A DNA stretch of 30,768 nt. It comes from Bordetella parapertussis (GTDB lineage: Bacteria; Pseudomonadota; Gammaproteobacteria; Burkholderiales; Burkholderiaceae_C). Below, piece after piece: positions 25,035 through 30,768 of the stretch; positions within the stretch are counted from its first letter, which is position 1; every line of letters begins with the position of its first letter. The DNA lies in NCBI GenBank assembly GCA_945900685.1, contig CAMDJS010000012.1:1-30768 (forward strand). The letters run 5' to 3'. Made by a program: the position numbers and the translations under genes. The notes below the pieces were generated by a model. That model worked only from the letters and a program-made list of their open reading frames with translations, was not told where the DNA came from and did not search any database.

Positions 25035-25900
25035 GGCCGGCCTTTGTTTAAAACGTGAGGCGTTTGCGCCAGATGAAAACCGTTGAAGGCCTGGTTGCTG
25101 CCACCTGTGCCGACTTGCGGCCAAATGCGTTTAGCGTTCGGTGCGCCGCCATCGATGCGCAAGCATGCACCGGAGACGAAAGCCGCAGCAGGCGAGAGCA
25201 AAAACACAATGGCAGCGGCGACTTCACTTTCTGTGCCTATGCGTTGCAAGGGCACCAGTTTGTGCATGTTTTGAATCATGGCTGTCATCTCGGGCGGGTA
25301 GTTGTCCATGCCGCTGGAAGCAATCCAACCGGGGGCGACAGCGTTAGAACGCACAGGACCCCATTCGAGAGCAGCTGTTTCAGTGAAATTGAGCATACCC
25401 GCACGCGCTGCGCCCGAGTGCCCCATGCCCGGCATGCCCATCCACATGTCTGCAATCACATTGACGATGGCGCCGCCGTGTTGTTGCATCCATTGGTTGT
25501 AGCACTCGCGCGCCATCAAAAAACCACCGGTGAGGTTGTTGCGCACCACGGCATCCCAGCCTTTGGCTTTGATCTGCGAAAGCGGAGAAGGGAATTGACC
25601 ACCGGCATTGTTGACCAGTCCATCGATGCGACCATGTGTTTTCAAAATGTCTGAAATGGTTAGAGTGACCACTTCTTCTTCACGAATATCACACACATGC
25701 ACAGACGCTGTGCCTCCCACATCTGAAATCTCTTGGGCCACTGCATTGAGCTTGTCAATCTTTCTGCCCACCAAAGCCAAGCGTGCGCCGAGTGCGGATA
25801 ACTCGTGTGCGGTGCATCTGCCAATGCCGGAACCGCCGCCCGTGACGATGATGACTTGTTTGTCAAACAGGCCAGGCCGAAAAATGGATTGGTATTTCAT
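25031..25900 (-). CDS. atuB: Short-chain dehydrogenase/reductase AtuB
   Basis: A 289-residue SDR. It starts YQSIFRPGLFDKQVIIVTGG with the cofactor loop GGGSGIG (21-27) and NNAGG (97-101). The catalytic Tyr-x3-Lys is not present: the region reads GMGHSGAARAGM, so Ser162 and Arg166 stand at those positions. This resembles the 2,4-dienoyl-CoA reductase branch, which also departs from the Tyr rule. Members of this group are annotated as citronellol/citronellal dehydrogenase in atu loci, but a reductase acting on a CoA thioester is equally possible. It is first in the atuBCDEF operon, preceded by a promoter candidate at 25960-25989. Confidence 0.75.
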   Translation of the reverse strand: MKYQSIFRPGLFDKQVIIVTGGGSGIGRCTAHELSALGARLALVGRKIDKLNAVAQEISDVGGTASVHVCDIREEEVVTLTISDILKTHGRIDGLVNNAGGQFPSPLSQIKAKGWDAVVRNNLTGGFLMARECYNQWMQQHGGAIVNVIADMWMGMPGMGHSGAARAGMLNFTETAALEWGPVRSNAVAPGWIASSGMDNYPPEMTAMIQNMHKLVPLQRIGTESEVAAAIVFLLSPAAAFVSGACLRIDGGAPNAKRIWPQVGTGGSNQAFNGFHLAQTPHVLNKGRP

Positions 25901-25959
25901 GCAGTGAGATAAGGAATGTAAAAAAAGAAAACAGGTTTTAAAGCATGAACATGTGCGCT

Positions 25960-25989
25960 AGTTTAGGTTGCATATAAACTGTGTGTCAA
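25960..25989 (-). promoter_or_regulatory. Candidate sigma-70 promoter of the atuBCDEF operon
   Basis: On the minus strand a perfect TTGACA -35 box (25984-25989) is followed after 18 bases by TAAACT (25960-25965), which matches four of six -10 positions. A start near 25953 gives a leader of about 53 bases before atuB. The boxes lie within the 134-base divergent gap shared with the thiolase gene, so both directions could be controlled together. Confidence 0.4.
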
Positions 25990-26034
25990 TCAAGTTTTAC
26001 CCCTGACACCTGTCCAACTAACAAGGAACGATTC

Positions 26035-27240
26035 ATGACCCATGCCATGATTTTTGACGCCATCAGAACACCTCGCGGCAAAGGTAAAAAAGACGGCAGT
26101 TTGCACGCCATCAAGCCGATAGACTTGCTGGGCGGATTGCTCAACCAATTGCAAGCGCGGCACGGTTTTGACACTGCCGAAGTGGATGATGTGGTGATGG
26201 GTTGTGTCAGTCCGGTGGGCGAGCAAGGCTCTGTGTTACCTAAAACCGCATTGCTCAAAGCCGGTTGGGATGTGCGTGTATCAGGCGTGCAAATCAACCG
26301 GTTTTGCGCTTCTGGCTTAGAGGCGGTCAACATGGCCGCGCAAAAAGTAGCCAGCGGTTGGGAAGATTTGGTGGTTGCAGGCGGTGTTGAAAGCATGTCG
26401 CGCGTGGCCATGGGTTCGGATGGCGGAGCCTGGGCGCAAGACCCGGCGACCAATGCCGCCACCGGTTTCACGCCGCAAGGCATCGGTGCCGATTTGATCG
26501 CCACCATGTCCGGCTGGAACAGAGAAGACGTTGACCGCTTCGCACTCACATCGCAACAGCGCGCCGCCGCCGCCCAAGCCGACGGCAGGTTTGACCGTTC
26601 AGTCATTCCTGTGCTTGATGAGATTGGTATCGCTGTGCTCGAGCGTGACGAGTTCATCAAACCACGCACCACCATGGAAGGATTGGCGGCACTGAAAACC
26701 AGTTTCGCCGACATGGGAAAAATGGGGTTTGATGCAGTGGCGTTGTCCCGTTACCCGCATGTTGAGCGCATAGACCATGTGCACACCGCAGGCAACTCAT
26801 CCGGCATTGTGGATGGTGCGGCTGCGGTGTTGATCGGCAGTGAAGCCAAGGGCAAAGCCTTGGGTTTGACACCACGCGGACGCATTGTGGCGACTGCACT
26901 TTCAGGCGCTGATCCGACCATCATGTTGACCGGTCCCATGCCTGCCGCTCGCAAGGCCTTGGCCAAAGCCGGATTGACAGTCGATGACATCGATTTATTT
27001 GAAGTCAACGAAGCATTTGCAGCCGTTCCCATGCGCTTCATGCAAGAGATGAATGTGTCGCACGACAAAGTGAATGTGAACGGCGGAGCAATTGCCATGG
27101 GTCATCCTTTGGGTGCGACAGGCGCCATGCTGGTGGGGACTTTGTTGGATGAGTTGGAGCGACGCCAACTCAAACGCGGCCTGATCACTTTGTGTGTCGG
27201 CGGCGGTATGGGCATTGCCACCATCATTGAGCGAGTGTGA
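26035..27240 (+). CDS. Acetyl-CoA acyltransferase (thiolase)
   Basis: A 401-residue thiolase that cleaves 3-ketoacyl-CoA with CoA. The acyl-accepting Cys is in NRFCASGLE (Cys91), the second-site residues are in NEAFA and [15 protein letters not shown], and the closing Cys is in CVGGGMG (Cys387). The start at 26035 is set by an AAGGAACG ribosome site and the family N-terminus [12 protein letters not shown]; the frame is open 18 codons upstream. The FadJ-like gene begins 2 bases after its stop, so the two form a beta-oxidation pair. Divergence from atuB suggests it handles the 3-oxo product of the terpene pathway, but it could serve general fatty acids. Confidence 0.9.
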   Translation: MTHAMIFDAIRTPRGKGKKDGSLHAIKPIDLLGGLLNQLQARHGFDTAEVDDVVMGCVSPVGEQGSVLPKTALLKAGWDVRVSGVQINRFCASGLEAVNMAAQKVASGWEDLVVAGGVESMSRVAMGSDGGAWAQDPATNAATGFTPQGIGADLIATMSGWNREDVDRFALTSQQRAAAAQADGRFDRSVIPVLDEIGIAVLERDEFIKPRTTMEGLAALKTSFADMGKMGFDAVALSRYPHVERIDHVHTAGNSSGIVDGAAAVLIGSEAKGKALGLTPRGRIVATALSGADPTIMLTGPMPAARKALAKAGLTVDDIDLFEVNEAFAAVPMRFMQEMNVSHDKVNVNGGAIAMGHPLGATGAMLVGTLLDELERRQLKRGLITLCVGGGMGIATIIERV

Positions 27241-27242
27241 AC

Positions 27243-29393
27243 ATGGCTTTTTCTAATTTGAAATACAGCTTGGCTGATGACGGCATTGCTTCCGTGGTGT
27301 TTGACGAACCCGGTTCGCCGGTCAACACCATGAAGCCGGAGTGGCAGGCGGACATGGTGGCACTGGCAGACCGCTTGCAGGCCGACAACGATAAGTTGCA
27401 AGGCGTGATTTTTTCATCTGCCAAAACCACGTTTTTCGCAGGCGCTGACCTCAAAGGTGTGCAGCATTTAAAGCCGCAAGATGCGCCTGCAGCCTTTCAT
27501 TCGTTGGAAAAGCTAAAGCATGCTTTCAGACGCATCGAAACCATGGGCAAACCTGCGGTGGCCATTCTCAATGGCGCAGCGCTCGGTGGTGGTTGGGAAT
27601 TGGCCTTGGTTGCACACGCACGCATGGCATTGAACAACCCGAAAATCCGATTCGGTTTGCCTGAAGTCACTTTGGGTTTGATTCCCGGCGCCACCGGCAT
27701 CACCAAAATGACACGCATGTTGGGGCTGATGGCTGCTCAACCTTATTTGATGGAAGGCAAACTTTTCAGTCCACACAAAGCGCTCGAACTCGGGTTGGTA
27801 CATGCCTTGGGTTCCACGGCGGAAGAACTGCATGCATTGGCATTAGATTTCATTCGCCAGCACCCTCAAGTTGCTCAACCCTGGGATGTCAAAGGTTTCA
27901 AAATGCCCGGCGGTAGTGTCAACAGTCCGGCGCTTGCGGCAGGCTTGGCGGTCGCGCCTGCCATGTTGTTCAACAAAGCCCATGGTTTGTACCCGGCAAC
28001 TCAAGCAATTTTGGAAGCCATGGTCGAAGGTGCGCAAGTCGATTACGACACGGCCACGCGCATTGAGACCCGCAAACTCGCGCGAATCATGGTGGGTCAA
28101 ACCACCAAGAACATGGTGAATGCGTTTTTCTTTAACTTGAACGCCATCAAATCCGGCAAGTCACGGCCCGGCACATTTGCACCTTGGAAACCCGTGCGCG
28201 CAGGTATTTTGGGCGCGGGCATGATGGGTGCCGGCATTGCTTATGCCAACGCTATCAAAGGCATTCCTTGTGTATTGAAAGACGTCAGCCTGGACAAAGC
28301 AGAACTCGGTCGCGCATACACTCAAAAGTTGACTGACAAACAAATTGCGTCGAAAAGAATCCAAGCGGCGGACCAGTTAAAAACATTGGCTTTGATTCAA
28401 GCCACTGACAAGGCCGAGGATTTGAAAGGGTGTGATCTCATCATTGAAGCCGTGTTTGAAAACCGCGCTTTGAAAGCCACGGTCACGCAAGAAGCTGAAG
28501 TCATGTTGGCTGCTGATGGTGTGTTTGCCTCCAACACATCCACTTTGCCCATCACGGGACTGGCACAGGCCAGCGCGCGCCCTGACAAATTCGTGGGCTT
28601 GCATTTCTTTTCGCCGGTAGACAAGATGCAGTTGGTTGAAATCATCAAGGGCAAACTCACCGATGACGAAACCTTGGCGCGCGCTTACGACTATGTGTTG
28701 GTGATTGGAAAAACACCTATCGTCGTGAATGACTCTCGCGGGTTTTTCACCAGCCGTGTGTTTGGCACTTATGTGATGGAGGGTGCGGCCATGCTGGCTG
28801 AGGGCGTGCATGCGCCATTGATCGAGCATGCGGCTGTGATGGCTGGCATGCCGGTGGGTCCGTTGGAAGTGTTGGATGCCACTGCTTTGTCTTTGTCTGT
28901 GCATGTGCTGGACCAGACGCGTGCAGACTTTGCGCAAGAAGGCCGTACTTACCAAGCGACAAGCGGTGAATTGTTGGTTGAGCGCATGGTCAAAGAATTT
29001 GACAGGCAAGGCAGGGCGGCAGGCGGCGGTTATTACGATTACCCGTCGCAGGGTCCTAAACGTTTGTGGTCAGGTTTGAAGACGCATTTTGAAAAACCGT
29101 TTCATGCGGATCCTTTGCAAACCCAACAAGCCATTAAGCAGCGTTTGTTGTACCGGCAAGCGGTGGAGACTGCGCGTTGTTTGCAGGAACAGGTGTTGAC
29201 TTCAAGTCATGATGCCAATATCGGTTCCATTTTTGGTATCGGGTTTCCGGCGTGGACAGGTGGTGCTTTGCAGTTTGTGTATTCCGAGGGCTTGGAAACG
29301 TTCATCGCTAACTGCGCTGAACTCGCCGGCAAGCACGGTCAGGGTTTTGTTTTGACCGATGATGTCATTGAGACTTTGCGGCACTACCAGTAA
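27243..29393 (+). CDS. FadJ-like bifunctional enoyl-CoA hydratase/3-hydroxyacyl-CoA dehydrogenase
   Basis: A 716-residue two-enzyme protein. Residues about 1-200 form an enoyl-CoA hydratase with FFAGADL (64-70), GGGWEL (115-120) and [13 protein letters not shown] (140-152), and both catalytic Glu are present. From about 318 the NAD-binding dehydrogenase starts with [13 protein letters not shown] and continues with [16 protein letters not shown]. The C-terminal helical domain includes [18 protein letters not shown] use the ATG at 27243; a GTG at 27237 overlapping the thiolase stop is also in frame. With the thiolase it forms a complete beta-oxidation complex. It is followed by the second 54-bp repeat. 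Confidence 0.9.
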   Translation: MAFSNLKYSLADDGIASVVFDEPGSPVNTMKPEWQADMVALADRLQADNDKLQGVIFSSAKTTFFAGADLKGVQHLKPQDAPAAFHSLEKLKHAFRRIETMGKPAVAILNGAALGGGWELALVAHARMALNNPKIRFGLPEVTLGLIPGATGITKMTRMLGLMAAQPYLMEGKLFSPHKALELGLVHALGSTAEELHALALDFIRQHPQVAQPWDVKGFKMPGGSVNSPALAAGLAVAPAMLFNKAHGLYPATQAILEAMVEGAQVDYDTATRIETRKLARIMVGQTTKNMVNAFFFNLNAIKSGKSRPGTFAPWKPVRAGILGAGMMGAGIAYANAIKGIPCVLKDVSLDKAELGRAYTQKLTDKQIASKRIQAADQLKTLALIQATDKAEDLKGCDLIIEAVFENRALKATVTQEAEVMLAADGVFASNTSTLPITGLAQASARPDKFVGLHFFSPVDKMQLVEIIKGKLTDDETLARAYDYVLVIGKTPIVVNDSRGFFTSRVFGTYVMEGAAMLAEGVHAPLIEHAAVMAGMPVGPLEVLDATALSLSVHVLDQTRADFAQEGRTYQATSGELLVERMVKEFDRQGRAAGGGYYDYPSQGPKRLWSGLKTHFEKPFHADPLQTQQAIKQRLLYRQAVETARCLQEQVLTSSHDANIGSIFGIGFPAWTGGALQFVYSEGLETFIANCAELAGKHGQGFVLTDDVIETLRHYQ

Positions 29394-29398
29394 TTGTT

Positions 29399-29452
29399 AA
29401 TTGGGGTCAGTGACCAATTACTGTTTTTCAGTTTTGACGAGTCAAAGTTAAA
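29399..29452 (+). repeat. 54-bp hairpin repeat, copy B
   Basis: Same direction as the copy at 18994-19047 and different at about six of 54 bases. The stem GGTC/GACC flanked by AATT is intact, with AGT in the loop, and five T follow. It lies 5 bases after the FadJ-like stop and about 100 bases before the truncated oxidoreductase remnant. The two copies enclose atuFEDCB, the thiolase and the FadJ-like gene. Confidence 0.75.
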
Positions 29453-29553
29453 CCGGCAGTGGCAAGGTTTTATTCAATTTTGAAGATTTAAAGTCGGTGT
29501 GACAGAGTTTGCCCAGAGAGCACATACCACTCGAATTTGTGGCGATGTGATTC

Positions 29554-30087
29554 GTGGTTTTTGTGTTTATTGAACATTTGCGACTGCAGTTTTTCCCACA
29601 ACTGATGACCTACAAGGATGAATACGAAGTCGCCCGATTGTTCACTGATGGTGACTTTGAAACGCTACTCAAACAACAATTTGAAGGTCGACTCAAGTTG
29701 ATTTTTCATTTGGCACCACCGGTGTTTTCCAAAAAGAACAGCCATGGCTTGCCTGTCAAATCGACCTATGGACCTTGGGTGTGGCATGCCATGAAAGCAT
29801 TAGCCAAATTCAAATGGCTGAGGGGCACACGCTTGGACCCGTTTGGTTGGACTGCTGAGCGACAGATGGAGCGCCAATGGATCAAAGATTTTGTCGAACT
29901 GACCCTCCAATTGACAGGACACGCCCGCACCGATGAATGGCAGCAAGTGAAAGACATGCTGTCACTGCCGCAACAGATCAGAGGTTTTGGTCACGTGAAA
30001 TTGGCTACAGTTGCGCAGTACCGCCAGCAGTTGGAGCAACAACTGGAGCAGTTCTATCACCCACACCGACAAGCCATTGCTGCTTGA
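29554..30087 (+). pseudogene. C-terminal remnant of indolepyruvate ferredoxin oxidoreductase
   Basis: About 170 residues match only the last domain of the long fused indolepyruvate ferredoxin oxidoreductase, a protein of roughly 1,150 residues. The matching stretches are LMTYKDEYEVARLFTDGDFE, FEGRLKLIFHLAPPVFSKKN, FDPFGW-type DPFGWTAERQMERQ, and LPQQIRGFGHVKLATVAQYR. The intact enzyme oxidatively decarboxylates aryl-pyruvates and needs thiamine-diphosphate and iron-sulfur domains, none of which are here. Homology starts at about 29590. Upstream in the same frame is a stop at 29548-29550. Possible starts are a GTG at 29554 and an ATG at 29605, neither with a good ribosome site. The well-kept reading frame hints at a fairly recent truncation. 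Confidence 0.75.
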
Positions 30088-30115
30088 GTCACGACATGTT
30101 TACCAAGGCATTTGA

Positions 30116-30768
30116 ATGAAAGCTTTTGAAAAATTGACCTTTGAGAGTGTGACCGTTCGGGCTGTTTCCATTCCCCTGCGTCGCCCCGTCGTTGCCAAGG
30201 TAGGTACCTACCCCGAATGGCCCTTTATTTTGATCGATGTGCACACCAAAGAAGGTGTGATCGGTCGCAGTTATTTGGAACCGTATTTGAAGAATGCTGT
30301 CCGGTATGTGGGACCGATGATCCAAGACATGGCCGATTTATTCAAAGGCCGCACCTTGGCACCGCTTGACATGTACCGCGATGTGATCGGATGCATGCAT
30401 TTGCTTGGTCGACAAGGCGTCAGTGTGATTGCCGCTGCGGGTTTGGACATGGCTATCTGGGATGCATTGGCCAAAGCCGCAGGCTTACCCTTGGCCGCCA
30501 TGTTGGGTGGCAGTGTGGGAAAAATCCGCACTTACAACACCAATGGTTTGTGGCTGATACCGCAGGAAAAATTGGCTGAGGAAGCCCGCAGTCTGGTGGC
30601 GGAGGGCAACTTCAGCGCCATCAAAATTCGCTTGGGACGACCGCAGTTGGAAGACGATATCAAGGCCATCGATTCGGTGCGCCAAGCCGTTGGCAATCAC
30701 ATTCAGTTGATGAGCGATTTCAACCAAGGTCAAACCTTGCAAGACGCTTTGCTGCGAATGCATGGCTT
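30116..30768 (+). CDS. Mandelate racemase/muconate-lactonising-type enolase-superfamily enzyme (partial)
   Basis: The first 217 residues of an enolase-superfamily protein, cut by the window end. The N-terminal capping domain runs from VTVRAVSIPLRRPVVAKVG to about residue 125 and includes AGLDMAIWDALAKAAGLPL and MLGG. The barrel then begins, with AIKIRLG supplying the first catalytic Lys of a K-x-R pair and LMSDFNQG supplying the first metal-binding Asp. These enzymes remove a proton next to a carboxylate, as in mandelate racemase or sugar-acid dehydratases. The specific substrate cannot be told from this half. It starts 28 bases after the remnant's stop. Confidence 0.85.
   Translation, partial: MKAFEKLTFESVTVRAVSIPLRRPVVAKVGTYPEWPFILIDVHTKEGVIGRSYLEPYLKNAVRYVGPMIQDMADLFKGRTLAPLDMYRDVIGCMHLLGRQGVSVIAAAGLDMAIWDALAKAAGLPLAAMLGGSVGKIRTYNTNGLWLIPQEKLAEEARSLVAEGNFSAIKIRLGRPQLEDDIKAIDSVRQAVGNHIQLMSDFNQGQTLQDALLRMHG

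Noticed and set aside
19401..25900. Reading the operon as the leucine/isovalerate (Liu) pathway
   Set aside because: The atuB-to-F order, the GPPLLKAATGEIA version in the carboxyltransferase, the PAQIAPF stretch in the hydratase and the presence of AtuA all fit terpene use better. The two pathways share families, so this is a preference and not proof.
25986..26714. A 242-residue minus-strand frame running through the thiolase gene
   Set aside because: Its sequence is Ser/Pro/Thr-rich low-complexity mirror of the thiolase codons, with no motif or ribosome site. The real thiolase has all catalytic residues.
28377..29009. A 210-residue minus-strand frame inside the FadJ-like gene
   Set aside because: Antisense to a conserved enzyme, His/Gln-rich and without any recognisable domain.
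18994..29452. A complete composite transposon
   Set aside because: No transposase gene, no terminal inverted repeats and no target-site duplication could be found at the two 54-bp copies. Only a repeat-bracketed block can be claimed.
30095..30118. A seven-codon leader peptide (MFTKAFE) overlapping the start of the enolase-superfamily gene
   Set aside because: Too short to judge, with no attenuator hairpin or codon bias; probably chance.

Overview
The window reads as one chromosomal stretch of a betaproteobacterium. Burkholderiales is likely and Comamonadaceae-like is plausible; this rests on protein flavour, Liv-transporter/CoA-ligase organisation and moderate GC, not on a marker gene. Gene density is high, with two intergenic stretches above 300 bases (12014-12408 and 18996-19400). 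No rRNA, tRNA, CRISPR array or recognisable transposase gene was seen. A bacteriochlorophyll biosynthesis gene (bchC, 4619-5572) suggests a phototrophic organism or one descended from phototrophs.

Left part, 1-10118, is a mixed neighbourhood. It holds a DUF1800/DUF1501 pair on the minus strand and a DUF423 membrane protein. A compact plus-strand operon follows: alpha/beta hydrolase, bchC, cupin and a 43-residue membrane protein. Next come a PPK2-type polyphosphate kinase, a GIY-YIG-like protein with a small secreted protein and its own terminator, a 2-keto-4-pentenoate hydratase-type enzyme, and a chromate transporter.

Right part, 10189-29393, is the main system: an acyclic terpene utilisation (Atu; citronellol/geraniol-type) locus in an unusual layout. 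AtuA is encoded as two separate proteins (10640-12013 and 10189-10587). Divergent from it is a transporter operon, livHMGF, then an AMP-forming acyl-CoA ligase, then a periplasmic binding protein (12409-18995). Facing it is a minus-strand operon in the order atuB-atuC-atuD-atuE-atuF (25900-19401), the gene order I recall from Pseudomonas aeruginosa. Divergent from atuB are a thiolase and a FadJ-like hydratase/dehydrogenase (26035-29393). In the inferred scheme the ABC transporter imports a branched isoprenoid acid and the ligase makes its CoA thioester. AtuD desaturates it, AtuC/AtuF carboxylate it and AtuE hydrates it. A lyase step with no obvious classical enzyme here follows, and the thiolase and FadJ-like protein then run beta-oxidation.

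Repeats mark the edges of the catabolic block. Two same-direction copies of a 54-bp hairpin repeat (18994-19047 and 29399-29452) bracket atuFEDCB, the thiolase and the FadJ-like gene. A REP-like palindromic repeat occurs twice, each time between convergent genes (8689-8753 and 19063-19129), and a 58-bp tandem repeat lies beside atuF. Just beyond the right-hand 54-bp copy is a 5'-truncated remnant of an indolepyruvate ferredoxin oxidoreductase (29554-30087), then the start of an enolase-superfamily gene that runs off the window. This pattern suggests the block was inserted, or the flanking DNA was deleted.
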